Of a DNA stretch of 64,000 nucleotides, positions 1-10,000 are shown piece by piece. The translations under genes were made by a program, and so were the position numbers. The stretch is taken from the NCBI GenBank assembly GCA_945787885.1, contig CALZJF010000004.1, forward strand, positions 36,410 to 100,409, written 5' to 3'. The stretch's first letter is position 1. Each line of letters starts with the position of its first letter. Below the pieces are notes generated by a model, which saw only the letters and a program-made list of their open reading frames with translations, ran no database searches and had not been told where the DNA came from. The DNA is from an uncultured Bacteroidales bacterium. GTDB taxonomy: Bacteria > Bacteroidota > Bacteroidia > Bacteroidales > Bacteroidaceae.

Positions 1-1171
1 TCGTCTTGCCCTTGATTTTGAACGTAGCATCGGGGATGGGGCTGAAGTCGAACTTGGAATAGTCGGTGACGCGGCGTGCCTGCAACTTCAGGCCTTTGTT
101 GACGACTTTCATGACGAGGAGCATGCGGTCAGACGTGCGCACCTGCTCGCCCGATGGGAGCTGCTCATAGTCTTGCTCCACCTTCATCAAATCTACGAAG
201 TTCACGCCCGTATGCACGGGAACTCCCATCGAAACGCGCTTGACGCGGTAGGTGGAGTCGGCAGTGATGTAGAGGTCGCCGCTGAAGCCGAAGTCCTGGC
301 TGTTGTTGGGGGTGAACTGCACTTCTATGCACTTCGTGCCATCGATGAAGAGGGTGTCGGTGAGGAAATAGCGGTAAAAGGCGATGGCATCCTTTGACGA
401 AAGGGGCGAGATAAAATGATATTGGAGCAGGCGGATATTGTCGTCGTAGAGATTTATCTCAGTGAAGAAGTCGTTGAGCAACTGCGTCATGATGTCGCCC
501 GTATTGAAGAGTTCGGTGATGCCGTCCTCGCGCTTGCCGACTACGACGGTCTTTTCCGTATCGTCCGCCTTGCGGTAGATGAGGTTCGACACGGTTTCTT
601 CCACAATCAGGGGTAGGATGAGCTTGCCCGACTCTGGCGAGAGCTCCACGTGCTCCTTCAGGAAGGGCATACGCTTGAACTTTCCCTCCTCGAACACCTT
701 GGGCGTCACGTCGGCGAGGGCAAAGTTGAGCTTGTTGTATTGCTCGATGTTGTAATAGTCGTGCTGCTTGAGGTCCTGAAACTTCTTGGCAGCAATGACT
801 TTTCGCATGAGTTCGACGGCAGGATTGTTCTTCCGGCTGTACTTCGTCTTCTTGGCGGTCACGGTAGCCTCGCCGAAACTGAGGTCGAGGGGCTGTAGCT
901 TGATGTTGAGCGCCTCGCCGGGCGTAGGCTTTACGCTGTAGGTTTCGTAGCCAACGCAGGAGACGGTGAGCTTTTTCCCAGCTCGGTAGGCAAGGCTGAA
1001 ATGCCCTTCGAGGTCAGTCTGCACGCCTTCGCGCGTGCCTTCGTAGAAGACATTGACAAAGGGTGCGGCTTCGCCCGTCTTGGCATCATAGACGTTTCCG
1101 GCTATTCGCTGTGCTGCCATCTGCAGCACGACGGAGAGGGAGAGTAGAACAAGGCTGAGTATGCGCTTCAT
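1..1171 (-). CDS. DUF5686/carboxypeptidase-regulatory-like outer-membrane protein, partial
   Basis: This reading frame runs off the left edge; about 390 residues of the N-terminal part are visible. It begins MKRILSLVLLSLSVVLQMAAQ, a type I signal peptide. Residues about 22-100 form a carboxypeptidase-regulatory-like beta-sandwich (IAGNVYDAKTGEAAPFVNV, then VSCVGYETY), the usual N-terminal module of Bacteroidetes outer-membrane proteins. The rest (NPAVELMRKVIAAKK, YNIEQYNKL) matches the DUF5686 family, which normally has about 800 residues, so roughly half is missing off-window. DUF5686 proteins are predicted outer-membrane proteins of unknown role. The start is the ATG opening the signal peptide; a TAGTTTTG -7-like box lies about 210 bases upstream. 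I am confident of the family and make no claim about function. Confidence 0.8.
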   Translation of the reverse strand, partial: MKRILSLVLLSLSVVLQMAAQRIAGNVYDAKTGEAAPFVNVFYEGTREGVQTDLEGHFSLAYRAGKKLTVSCVGYETYSVKPTPGEALNIKLQPLDLSFGEATVTAKKTKYSRKNNPAVELMRKVIAAKKFQDLKQHDYYNIEQYNKLNFALADVTPKVFEEGKFKRMPFLKEHVELSPESGKLILPLIVEETVSNLIYRKADDTEKTVVVGKREDGITELFNTGDIMTQLLNDFFTEINLYDDNIRLLQYHFISPLSSKDAIAFYRYFLTDTLFIDGTKCIEVQFTPNNSQDFGFSGDLYITADSTYRVKRVSMGVPVHTGVNFVDLMKVEQDYEQLPSGEQVRTSDRMLLVMKVVNKGLKLQARRVTDYSKFDFSPIPDATFKIKGKT

Positions 1172-1321
1172 GTGGAGGAATGTAGGGAAATATCTGCTTT
1201 GAAAAAAAGGGAATGGGGTGTGGGAGTGGCTGGTTTCTCCGTACTACACATTATATATAATGCGCGCGCACGCACATACACGCGTGCGCACGGGAGAAAC
1301 GGGCCTGCGGACGCAGGAAGA

Positions 1322-1388
1322 GCAGGCGTAAAGGGCGCGTTCTGTGGGCGTTACGCCTGCCAAACCCCATAAATCAGGTGCAAAACTA
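1322..1388 (-). promoter_or_regulatory. Possible promoter (-7 box) and 5' leader hairpin of the DUF5686 gene
   Basis: Read on the minus strand, 1388-1381 is TAGTTTTG, which fits the Bacteroidetes -7 consensus TAnnTTTG. No convincing -33 TTG is seen. Just downstream in the predicted leader, 1351-1360 and 1322-1331 are perfect 10-bp inverted repeats (GCAGGCGTAA/TTACGCCTGC). The hairpin would sit close to the 5' end of a roughly 200-nt leader. The promoter call is inference from consensus only. Confidence 0.35.
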
Positions 1389-1528
1389 CAAAAAGGAATA
1401 TGGTTTTTCTCTATGCTCTTTTCGTTTTCATCCCTAATTTGATTATCTTTGGGAATATTTGCCACACGGAGAAACGAAAAAAGAAATTATCACTCAACGT
1501 CGCTGTGCGTCATTTCGGCCAAAAACAA

Positions 1529-1578
1529 TGCGCCGCAGGGATTCCCTCAGCATGATTGAAGGGAAAACCTGCGGCGCA
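1529..1578 (-). terminator. Terminator hairpin of the discoidin-type surface protein gene
   Basis: Positions 1530-1539 (GCGCCGCAGG) pair perfectly with 1568-1577 (CCTGCGGCGC). On the minus strand the hairpin is followed by TTGTTTTTGG. It lies about 40 bases after the stop codon of the minus-strand gene ending at 1620, as expected of an intrinsic terminator. Confidence 0.65.
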
Positions 1579-1619
1579 GATATCAGTTAGACCTTCAGGT
1601 CATTACAACCTGAGCGGCA

Positions 1620-4600
1620 TTACTTGACGAAGTACTTCTTACCGTTGATGATGTAGAGACCAGCGGGGAGGTTCTTCACGCTGTTCATGCGAACACCGGA
1701 GATGCTGTAGATGCTGTTGTTAGCCTTGTTGTCGATGACAATGTTGGCGATACCGGCAATCGTGCCTTCTGCGGGGATGAAGGCATCGCCCTGCTGGGTA
1801 GTAGCAGGAACACCACCGAAGTAACCCGTGTTAGGAGCTACGACGTCGCTGTTAGAGCCCTCGGAGAGGAGGATGCTCGTGTGGGCAGCGTTGAACAGAC
1901 CTGCACCAGCGGGAACAGCGGTCTTCTCGAATACGGGGAAGAGACCGTTTACAGCCTCGAGTGCGGTGTGAGTGGGAACGAATTCCTCGAACGATTCAGC
2001 AGCGGGATAGAAGAATGCCTTGCTTTCACCAGCGAGGCTCTCGCCCGGAACGAATACGTAAGCCTGACCTGCTGCCAGCAGTCCTTCCTCAGCCTTGAGC
2101 TGAACATTGTTTTCAGCATCCTGACCGAGAACGCTGTAGAACTTACCATCCGCGAAGATAGAAGGCTCAACGTTTACACCTACGGTGAAGGTGAATACCT
2201 GAGGAGCATCCTTCACCTGAAGGTTCATGCACATACCATGCTCGTAGAGGTCAGACCAAACGGCCTCAATGTCCTGAGCTACGAACTCCCATGCGCTGTT
2301 GTCGCGGCCACTTGCAGAGTTCCACGTTACAACACCACCGTTGGGCTGTGCGTTCACATAGAGATAGTCGCCATTGTAAGCGTCTTCCTCAGCTACAACG
2401 AGGTTGAAGCAACCCTCAGTGTTGGCAAAGCGGAGCTTGAAGACGTAGGGCTCGGGAGTCTGAACGATTGCGTCCGTCTCAGAGGCGGGAGCAAGGTAGA
2501 GACCCGTGTAAAGGTTCTTGTAGGTATAGCCACCATCTACCTTCTCTACATACCAGTAAGCACCGGGACGAGAAGCTACGACGGGATCATCTACATAAAC
2601 ATCACCGTCCTTTACGCGGCCACCCTTGTCCACACGTACCTTGGCGGAAGAGTTCATGGCAATCATGACTTCGCCCTCTACGTTAACAGCCGAGCTCTTG
2701 CTCTTGAGCATGTAGTAGCCGTTAGCGGGCTTGATGAGTGCATCCTGGAAGGCATCGATAGCAGCCTGGAGAGCATTCTTGGCAGTGGTGATTTCATCAA
2801 CGGACATACCGCCCTTGTAAGCAGCCTTGGCAGCGTCGATGGCAGTCTGGAGAGCGTCGATGGCGGTCTGGGGGAAGTAGCCCGGCTTATCGCCAGCTAC
2901 GGCAGCATCGTGAGCAGCCTGAGCAGCATTGATAAGTTCGAGGAGCGAATCGGGATTAGGAATAGCAGCCTTCAGAGCGTCGATGGCAGCGCGGAGAGCA
3001 TCGATGGTCTCCTGCGTAGCGAGCTCGTCGGCCAGCTCTTCTTCAGCCACTTCCACGAGGCCGTCAACAGCCTTGCGCAGAGCCTCGTCGGCACAATAGT
3101 AAGGAGAAAGGGGATCTTCCACGATAGCCCAAGGCTGCTCGCCCTCGTAAGCGCGGAGCTCGGAGAGGTTGAAGTACATACCGGCAGAGCCACCGTCAGA
3201 ATAGGTATGGAAGACATCGAAACGAACGTGGCTGTAGCCCAGCTTCGTGGTGAACCATCCGGCGTAGCTCAAGCTCTCGCCCTCTTCCAGACCGGTATTG
3301 TAAGCGTTCCAATACCAGTTCACCTCGATAGAATCGTTGATGAGGGTCCAGCTTTCACCGTCGTTAGAGCCGTAAACCTTTACAGAGAAAGGAACACCTT
3401 GGTATTGATTCGAGCGGGTGGCCATCTTCACGGTTACGGCATCCACCTTCTTCTGCAGGTCGAGCTGGAGGTTGTGGAGCGACCATACTTCTTCGCCCGT
3501 CTCAGGATCTACCTCCTTGGGAGAAGCGCTCTCATGCCAAGAAGAGTGCCAGAGGTTCTTCACATAACCGTCAACGAGTACGCCGAGGTCTGCACCTTCA
3601 TCAGGGTCAGAAGCGTTGGATTTGATCTGGTCGACCGAGGTCACGAGACCATCCACCTCGCTGAAGTCGAGCCACTTCTGTACTTCGTCAGAAGTAGAAT
3701 AAGATACGGTCTTGCCATCGAGAGCAAGCTCTTCGTTGATATTGTCATCCTTCAGGTCCTGAGCCTCCTGTACGAGCTTCTCGAGCTTGTTGTTGAGTTC
3801 GGGCTGGAGAGCATTCTCTTCGATGAGCTTGAGGTCTTCTTCCGTCACGGTGCGGATGGTCCAGCAGGAAGCCGGTGCAGTCTTTTCCCATGCCACGGTG
3901 TTGGCATAGTCGCCAGCAGCATGGATACCGGAAACTACACCATTGCAAACCCAGTTGTTATCATTGAAGAGGGTCCAGAATCCAGGATTCTCGGGGCTGG
4001 GCTCCATGGTGTAGAGGTCAATCTCCTTGTCGAGGTCAGCCTCAGCTACAGAGGGCACCTGCTTGTTTTTGGTGTCAATCACGTGGATGTAGCGACCCGT
4101 AGCATAGTTCTTGAAGTAGTAGCGGTTCTTCACAGGCGAATCGATTACCTGCCATACCATGTACTTCAGACCGCGCTGCTTATACCAGTCGTCGCCCTCA
4201 AGCTCACCGTCATAAACGAAGGTGTCGTTGACGTTCGTGCCATTAGCAGAAGAGAAGCACCACTTCAGACCGTTCTTCGTAGCGTTAGCATAGGTCTTGG
4301 TATCGCCATCGATATTGTTAAAGTTCTCATAGAGCGCACCGCCCTTCGGGTCACGCCAGCTGGTGAAGATATAGTAGCCGGCCTGGAAGGGCACGAAGCT
4401 GTCGAGGAGAGCCTGATAAGCCTTGAGGAGCGCATCGGCGAGTGCCTCGGCATTGCCCTCGTTGGCATCCTGGCAAGCATCCCAGGCAAGCTGAAGTGCC
4501 TCCAGAGCCTCTTCGCTGTACTGGCCGGGGTTGATACCCGTCTCGTACGCAGCAGCGTCGAAGCCGTTGGGGAAGAGTTCAGCCATCACAGCATCGAGAT

Positions 4601-5294
4601 AGCTGAGGGCATCCATCTGGTGAACAGGATAAATGAGCCAAGCGTTCGTGTTGTAGTTCGTACCGCGCGATACGTTGCCAGTGGTAGCGCCAGAGCCAAG
4701 TCCGAGCAGATAGGTGTAAGTGCTGTACTGGTCAGTAGCATCGTCAGCATTTGCCGATACGATGATGACAGCCTCGTCAGCAGCACAGTAAGTAACGTTA
4801 GAAAGGTCGAAGGCCTCACCATTGGCCTTAGCCTCTGCCAGATAAGCAGCCACGCCGGTCAGGTCTTCTTCGCTGTCCTCGGGCGTGTAGCTGTAGTCGC
4901 TCTCCACCACATGAGGGGTCTTCACGCAAACCTTCCAAGCACGGTTGGAGGAGGTTCCGTAGAAATTGTCGTTACCCGGACCATAGAGGTAGTTGCCCTC
5001 ACTGTCCTTGATGAGGTAAACCGGCGAACCATCAGCGGCCTTTTCGCCAGTAGCCTCGAAGGTGTACAGGCTGGCAGTGGTCAGGTGGCTGGTGAAATTA
5101 AAGCCAGTGCCCGTCAGGAATGAATAAGTTCCTGCCAACTGCGCCTGTCCGCCCTGGAAAGCATACTGCACTCCCACTTCGATGTTCTCGGCAGAGACTG
5201 CATCGTCAGTCTGGTAGTAACGCTCAGCAGAAGCGGTCATACTTCCTGCGGCAAAGAGCGATGCCACAGCAAGAAGCTGTAAACTTTTCTTCAT
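1620..5294 (-). CDS. Large secreted discoidin/FIVAR-like surface protein with T9SS-like C-terminus
   Basis: The 1224-residue protein begins MKKSLQLLAVASLFAAGSMTASA, a clear type I signal peptide. The frame stays open 150 bases further upstream, but that part translates 21-bp repeats, so the signal-peptide ATG is chosen. Alanine-rich helical segments like FIVAR modules lie at about 250-300 and 728-858 (ALQTAIDAAKAAY). A discoidin-like (F5/8 type C) beta-sandwich spans about 570-715 (VKVYGSNDGESWTLI, then GYSHVRFDVF). The last 35 residues (IYSISGVRMNS, LPAGLYIINGKKYFVK) look like the sorting/anchoring tail common in Prevotella surface proteins. It is probably exported to the cell surface and may bind glycans; no catalytic domain is seen. 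It appears to be a single-gene unit with its own promoter and terminator. Confidence 0.8.
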   Translation of the reverse strand: MKKSLQLLAVASLFAAGSMTASAERYYQTDDAVSAENIEVGVQYAFQGGQAQLAGTYSFLTGTGFNFTSHLTTASLYTFEATGEKAADGSPVYLIKDSEGNYLYGPGNDNFYGTSSNRAWKVCVKTPHVVESDYSYTPEDSEEDLTGVAAYLAEAKANGEAFDLSNVTYCAADEAVIIVSANADDATDQYSTYTYLLGLGSGATTGNVSRGTNYNTNAWLIYPVHQMDALSYLDAVMAELFPNGFDAAAYETGINPGQYSEEALEALQLAWDACQDANEGNAEALADALLKAYQALLDSFVPFQAGYYIFTSWRDPKGGALYENFNNIDGDTKTYANATKNGLKWCFSSANGTNVNDTFVYDGELEGDDWYKQRGLKYMVWQVIDSPVKNRYYFKNYATGRYIHVIDTKNKQVPSVAEADLDKEIDLYTMEPSPENPGFWTLFNDNNWVCNGVVSGIHAAGDYANTVAWEKTAPASCWTIRTVTEEDLKLIEENALQPELNNKLEKLVQEAQDLKDDNINEELALDGKTVSYSTSDEVQKWLDFSEVDGLVTSVDQIKSNASDPDEGADLGVLVDGYVKNLWHSSWHESASPKEVDPETGEEVWSLHNLQLDLQKKVDAVTVKMATRSNQYQGVPFSVKVYGSNDGESWTLINDSIEVNWYWNAYNTGLEEGESLSYAGWFTTKLGYSHVRFDVFHTYSDGGSAGMYFNLSELRAYEGEQPWAIVEDPLSPYYCADEALRKAVDGLVEVAEEELADELATQETIDALRAAIDALKAAIPNPDSLLELINAAQAAHDAAVAGDKPGYFPQTAIDALQTAIDAAKAAYKGGMSVDEITTAKNALQAAIDAFQDALIKPANGYYMLKSKSSAVNVEGEVMIAMNSSAKVRVDKGGRVKDGDVYVDDPVVASRPGAYWYVEKVDGGYTYKNLYTGLYLAPASETDAIVQTPEPYVFKLRFANTEGCFNLVVAEEDAYNGDYLYVNAQPNGGVVTWNSASGRDNSAWEFVAQDIEAVWSDLYEHGMCMNLQVKDAPQVFTFTVGVNVEPSIFADGKFYSVLGQDAENNVQLKAEEGLLAAGQAYVFVPGESLAGESKAFFYPAAESFEEFVPTHTALEAVNGLFPVFEKTAVPAGAGLFNAAHTSILLSEGSNSDVVAPNTGYFGGVPATTQQGDAFIPAEGTIAGIANIVIDNKANNSIYSISGVRMNSVKNLPAGLYIINGKKYFVK

Positions 5295-5372
5295 AGAACG
5301 AGAATTTAAGTGAAATAATAATAAAAGAAATATGATGTAAAAAAATAGATTTGCATATTCCCATCTCTTGGA

Positions 5373-5456
5373 GACGCCTGCTTCTGAACAAAAGACACCT
5401 ACTTCTGAATAGAAGATGCCTGCTTCTGAATAGAAGACGCCCACTTCTGAATATGT
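5373..5456. repeat. Four 21-bp tandem repeats upstream of the discoidin-type gene
   Basis: Four imperfect copies start at 5373, 5394, 5415 and 5436, with core GMYRCCYRCTTCTGAAYA. They lie between the candidate promoter and the chosen start codon, that is, in the predicted leader. Because the period is a multiple of three they extend the open frame with a repeated FYSEAG-like peptide, which makes a naive start too long. Confidence 0.85.
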
Positions 5457-5516
5457 CTTTCAATCGAACGCCCGCGCCTGACATACATTTCGCGCGCGCC
5501 CTATACTTGGTGCGTG

Positions 5517-5524
5517 CAAATTTA
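5517..5524 (-). promoter_or_regulatory. Possible -7 box of the discoidin-type gene
   Basis: On the minus strand this reads TAAATTTG, matching TAnnTTTG. No clear -33 TTG is seen at 19-21 bases. It implies a leader of about 215 bases containing the 21-bp repeats. Confidence 0.4.
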
Positions 5525-5678
5525 CGGCAAAGAATTGAAAAAGTGATGACTTTTGGAACGTTTATTCAACGAACAGGGCTGATTTATGGTCATTCTGACT
5601 TCAAAAGTGGCCACAAATCATCGAAGAAAAGCCTGCATGCGCGAAAAGTGAATGGAATGTCACAGCAGGCTGGCATTG

Positions 5679-5764
5679 GAACAGGCACGGAGCAAACACG
5701 AACAGGCACAGAGCAAGCACAGAGCAGGCACGGAGTAAGCACGAAGCAGGCACGGAGCAGGCTG
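5679..5764. repeat. About four 21-22-bp tandem repeats (ACAGGCACGGAGCAAGCAC-like)
   Basis: Imperfect copies of roughly GAACAGGCACAGAGCAAGCA follow each other from 5679 to 5764. They sit in the 587-base gap between the discoidin-type gene and rlpA. No gene is supported in this gap; open frames across it are simple repeats. Confidence 0.75.
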
Positions 5765-5774
5765 GAATATTACG

Positions 5775-5813
5775 AAAAAAGCCCTGGCAGGCATACAAAA
5801 CCTGCACAGAGCT
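5775..5813 (-). terminator. rlpA: Terminator of the RlpA-like gene
   Basis: On the minus strand AGCTCTGTGCAGG (5813-5801) pairs with CCTGCCAGGGCT (5792-5781), with one bulge and one G-U pair. A run of six T follows. It lies about 70 bases after the stop codon of the minus-strand gene ending at 5882. Confidence 0.7.
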
Positions 5814-5881
5814 TTCGAGAAAATAAAAAAGTCGGGAAACAAATGATTGCTTAACAAATCGTTGCAGAGCAGGCGTTGCAC

Positions 5882-6583
5882 TTACCTCTCCTTCTGCTCC
5901 GCCTTCGCCATGTTCGAGTGCCCCACGACCTTATAGCGCGGCTGCACCTTCGCAGTGAAGTTCTCCGGATTCTTGGCGGCATTCGTCTTAGCCAACTCTT
6001 TGCGGTGGGCATCGCGCTGCTGCCATTCTGCCATAGTGTAGAAGTTTCCGGTGATGGGGTCAACGAGCTGGAGCTCCGGCAACACGAGGTCCTGACTCTC
6101 ACGAGCGTAGGGAATGCCGCCCTTCAGCATCGAAGGGTCAGCCAACGAGAGTTCCACGGGGCAAACGCCATCGCGCACCATGTCAATATGCTTGGCGGCG
6201 GCCATCGAAAGGTCAATGACAGCACCCCGGCGGAAAGGTCCGCGGTCGGTGACGGTGACGTACACTTCCTTGCCATTGCGCTTGTTCTTCACCTTCAGGA
6301 CAGTTCCGAACGGCAGGGTGCGGTGGGCGCACGTCAGGGAATCGCGGTGATAAACACTGCCCGAACTGGTGCGTCGCCCGTGCGACTTGTTACCGTAGTA
6401 CGTGGCATTGCCGTTTTTCACCGTTTCCTTGCTGCCATCAGCCAGCATCTCAGCATTGGCGAGGGTGAAGAGCACCACGAGGGTGAGCATCAGCACCTTG
6501 TAGAGCGGGCGAACGGTGAAGCCCGTTGCAATTCGATGGGTGCAGCGGATGGCAAGCATTGGGATGTTTATGAATTTCTGCAT
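5882..6583 (-). CDS. rlpA: RlpA-like double-psi beta-barrel protein
   Basis: The protein has 233 residues. A hydrophobic segment at about 29-44 (YKVLMLTLVVLFTLANA) acts as signal peptide or anchor after an unusually long basic N-terminus. Residues 57-146 form the RlpA double-psi beta-barrel: NATYYG, SSGSVYHRDSLTCAHRTLPFGT, then VTDRGPF (111-117) and VIDLS, with the conserved Asp of TDRGPF. RlpA proteins are septal-ring or lytic-transglycosylase-like enzymes acting on denuded peptidoglycan. No SPOR domain is present and there is no lipobox Cys, so it resembles the short Bacteroidetes form. It has its own promoter, a structured leader and a terminator. Activity is inferred from family only. Confidence 0.85.
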   Translation of the reverse strand: MQKFINIPMLAIRCTHRIATGFTVRPLYKVLMLTLVVLFTLANAEMLADGSKETVKNGNATYYGNKSHGRRTSSGSVYHRDSLTCAHRTLPFGTVLKVKNKRNGKEVYVTVTDRGPFRRGAVIDLSMAAAKHIDMVRDGVCPVELSLADPSMLKGGIPYARESQDLVLPELQLVDPITGNFYTMAEWQQRDAHRKELAKTNAAKNPENFTAKVQPRYKVVGHSNMAKAEQKER

Positions 6584-6720
6584 AACTTGTTGGGACGCTC
6601 GCTATTGCTATTATTTATATAGGAGTGAAACATACAACAGGCTTTGCGGGGAAGGGGCGCAACTGGCTGTCTTCGCCTTCCAAAAGCCTACCGACGGGAG
6701 CGTCCGACCGTCAGGATAAC

Positions 6721-6764
6721 GGCAGAAAACCACACGGTTCAGCACAATCAAACGGTTTTCTGCC
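6721..6764 (-). promoter_or_regulatory. Perfect hairpin in the 5' leader of rlpA
   Basis: GGCAGAAAACC (6721-6731) and GGTTTTCTGCC (6754-6764) are perfect 11-bp inverted repeats. If transcription starts near 6782 the hairpin lies about 20-60 nt into a 200-nt leader. Its function (stability or attenuation) is unknown. Confidence 0.5.
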
Positions 6765-6788
6765 AGAAAATTCATTGTTTGACGAGCG

Positions 6789-6819
6789 CAAAGTTACGGA
6801 TTATGGGTAGGGGCGACAA
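6789..6819 (-). promoter_or_regulatory. Promoter of the RlpA-like gene
   Basis: On the minus strand TTG (6819-6817), a 20-base spacer and TAACTTTG (6796-6789) match the Bacteroidetes -33/-7 consensus. The predicted start near 6782 gives a leader of about 200 bases. Confidence 0.65.
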
Positions 6820-6924
6820 CATTTTCTGCAAGATAATCAGCACTTTAACATTCTTTTTGTCAGTTTTAACTATTCGGAGATAGCAAAATTCTTTTCGGAC
6901 AGAGCGAATGACAGGCATTCAGCC

Positions 6925-6972
6925 CTTGCGCCCTGAACCCCACGGTGGCAGACCGAAGGTTCAGGGCGCAAG
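6925..6972 (-). terminator. Hairpin after the alpha-2-macroglobulin-like gene
   Basis: CTTGCGCCCTGAACC (6925-6939) and GGTTCAGGGCGCAAG (6958-6972) form a perfect 15-bp stem, with a smaller CGGT/ACCG stem inside the loop. It lies 70 bases after the stop of the minus-strand gene. There is no T-run, so termination or 3'-end protection are both possible. Confidence 0.5.
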
Positions 6973-7042
6973 CCTGTTCAAGATGTCTGGCGCGGAGCAT
7001 CACGCCTCCTGCACGCCTTGCGAAGCCATGCCGTGCGCCGCA

Positions 7043-10000
7043 TCATTCTCCCCCCGAAGTGAGGGTCGAAGCAGGGGCGTAACCCGCAAATTCAGGGGCA
7101 ATCGTCGAGGAAACATGGAGCAAACCGGTAGAGAAATGCCCACCGCGCGTCACGAAATACTCCTCGCAGACCTCCGTCGTACCCTTCGGCAGATGCTCGA
7201 AGAAGAAGTCGTTGCGCGTGTCGCGCACCATGCGGTAAGCCAGTCTGCCGTCGGTCCAGACGTTTCCACTCAGCGGACTGACGGGCTCCATGCTCGCCGG
7301 ATGTCCTGCCTCAAGGCGAACGTAGTCAAAGTCGCGTGCGGCCTTCACGCTGATCGCCTGACGCACGCGGACTCCGGGCCGCAACAGCTTCGCCTGCCCA
7401 CCGTCGCCATCGGGGAGGTCAGTCCATTTTCCATCGGCAAACACTTGCCAACGCCTCGTCAGCATCAGGTCTGTCCCGCTCGCCTCTACCTTCTCCACCG
7501 GCAGCGTGTAGCGCGCGCGGACACTACCCCACGAAAGTCCGCCGCCCTCCTTATATATATTATAGGCGTCAACGCGGATGGCCTTCGCCGTCTCTTCGGG
7601 TGTCAGCGTCCAGAGGCGGTGGGCCTCGTCGCCCAAATGCTGGAACTGCTCCGCCTCCTTGCCATAGCCCACGAGCAGGGCATACGTGGCATCGGCGGTA
7701 GCGCGGCGGCTCTCCCACTGCTGTGTGCGCTTGCTCTGCAAGAGCCAGAGCTGCATTTCGCGCTGCAAGGTGGGAATGTCCTGCCCTGCCGTCCAGCCCT
7801 CGCCCTGCTGCAGCGTCTTGTTCGCGAGGGCTTCCAGTGCCATCGTCTGCGTCGGTATGCGATAGCTGTCCTGGCTCATCAGTGCGCGGTCAGTGTCGAA
7901 ATACCTTCCCATGACGGGCGAAACCACCGTGTGCTCTACGAGACTCTGCATCGCCTCATCAGCCGCCACGATGCAGTCTGCCGTCAGCTGCCGCGGCAAT
8001 GCTCCCGTGGCAGCCGCCTCAGCCAACACCTGTGCCATGACGCCCTTGCCATACATCGTCAGACGCTTCTTTTCTCCCTTCGCACGCTCAAGCAGATGCG
8101 TTGCCACAGCATCGGGCTTCAGGCCGCACAGCGTGCGGACGTAGAGATAGCGGAGGAGCGTCTCCGAAACGGCCATCTGCGGATGCTTCTTCAGTTCCTT
8201 CCATTCCTCAGCAGCCTCCTTCTCCATGTATGCCACGGCGCGGTCGAGCACTTCGTCTGCCAGACGGCTCTGCGTCAGGTTCTTCGCGCGGGCGAGCAGG
8301 ATGCTCACGTCCGCCGTCACCCAGAAGGATGAGGGGAAACCAGGCAGCCAGGAGAAGCCGCCGTCGCCATGCTGACGGTCGCGGAGACAGTCGAGGGCGG
8401 AATGGCGAAGGGCATCGAGGGCGGTGGATGCTGGCATTTCAGCCCGCACCTCTTCCACTTTCTCCGACAAGCTGCGTGCCACTTCCACGATATACAGGCG
8501 CACGGCAGCATCGTTCGCGCTCAAGGCTTCCGCATCAAGCATACCCGGCACACAGCGGACAACGCTCCAGAGCGGATTGCCCGTAAACTCCACGCTCAGC
8601 TCGGGCTTGCAGAGGGCATCGCCACGCGTCAGCTTGCCCAGACCGAGCGACTTCAGATCCACGCGGTGGCTTCCTGCTGCATCGAAGGAGAAGGGAACGG
8701 CGGTCTCCACCACTACCCTGCCGCTCAGCAGAGGTATGGCGCGCTGCTCGCCATCGCTGAAGGTGCGCCCCTCGGCATCGGGTTCGGTGCAAGCCGTAGC
8801 CCTGACGGTGAGTCGTGCCAATGCTTCCGCGAGGGCATCGGTGGGGTCAGTGGCCGAGGGGGATATACCCATGCTCCGCAGATTAGCCTTCACGGTGAAG
8901 CGGAACGTGGCGGTGCCATCGCGCTCCACCTCGAACGCCTGCGTCTTCGTCAGCAGCTCCGCCCCGCTCTCCGTGTCGGCGAGGAGGAAACGGAGCGTTC
9001 CGCGCTGCGGCGCACTGCTGACATTGCGCACCGTCACGGGGATTTCTGCCACATCGCCATCGCGCAGGAAGCGCGGTGCAGCCACTTCCACCATAATTTC
9101 CCGCTGGGCTACGATGGTGTCGTGCAGCAATCCGAAGTTCATATAGCCATCGTGCGCCAAGGCGGAGAAGTTCCACTGCGTCAGGCTCTCAGGAAGCGTG
9201 AAGGCAATGCTGACGTTGCCATCAGCATCCGTACGGAGCGCAGGCATGAAAAACGCGGTTTCATCGAAGTTTTCGCGCAGGAAGGCATCGTTCGCAGCGT
9301 CGCTGCCTGCCGCTTCGTCAGTTTCCTCGGTCGCCGCCGCCCCGTCAGCAGCCTCGTCTGCCATCTGCCGCGAGCCTGCCATTTCCTTCATCGCGAGATT
9401 GGAAGATGGCGGTGCAGCCATTGCCCTGCGCATCTTGCCCATCACGGGTAGGGCTTCCTTCAGGTCGCAGCAGTCTTCCGTCCGGGCATAATAGGAGAAC
9501 ATCGAGCTGCGCCAATGCGTGTAGTCGCATTGCGGCTGCGACTTCGCGGGGGCGTAGTATGCCAGCCAAGCGGAACAGCTGCGCCCGTCCACCCACATGG
9601 AGGGCTGATTGATATGTCGGGGAAAATTCAGCTCGAAGCCCCAGTCCTGCCGGGCGAAGGCATCGAGCGAGGCATCGTAGAGGCGTGCCATGACGAGGGC
9701 ATCCGCGGCACTGCCGTCGGGCTTCCGCACGCTCAGCGTCCAGGTTTCCTCTTGCCCGGGCTGGAGCTTATCGCGGAAGGTGCTCCATGAGAGGAGAAGT
9801 CGCTTGTCGGGACGCGGACGCTCCACCTTGCAACTGATGCTGCTGAAGACGCCGTCCTTCATCCATCCCAGATAAGCTATGGCGGCATCGCCATAGTCGG
9901 GTTGCCATTCGAGGTCGAAGGCGATGCTGTCGGCTATTTGCTGCTGCCGGCTGAAGATGTGTCCGCCCTCGGAGCTGACGACGTCATAATACGCCCATGC

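Larger units (their letters stand above)
1172..1619. other. Intergenic region without a supported gene
   Basis: This gap holds the leader of the DUF5686 gene, an alternating GC-rich stretch (about 1259-1292, many CGCG/GTGCG steps) and the terminator hairpin of the next gene. Short open frames here have no recognisable content. A TATCTTTG on the plus strand near 1443 resembles a -7 box but has no plus-strand gene behind it. Confidence 0.5.

Noticed and set aside
1881-5123. 1080-residue open frame on the plus strand
   Set aside because: It is antisense to the discoidin-type gene, whose frame has a signal peptide, domains and sorting tail; the plus frame has no recognisable domain.
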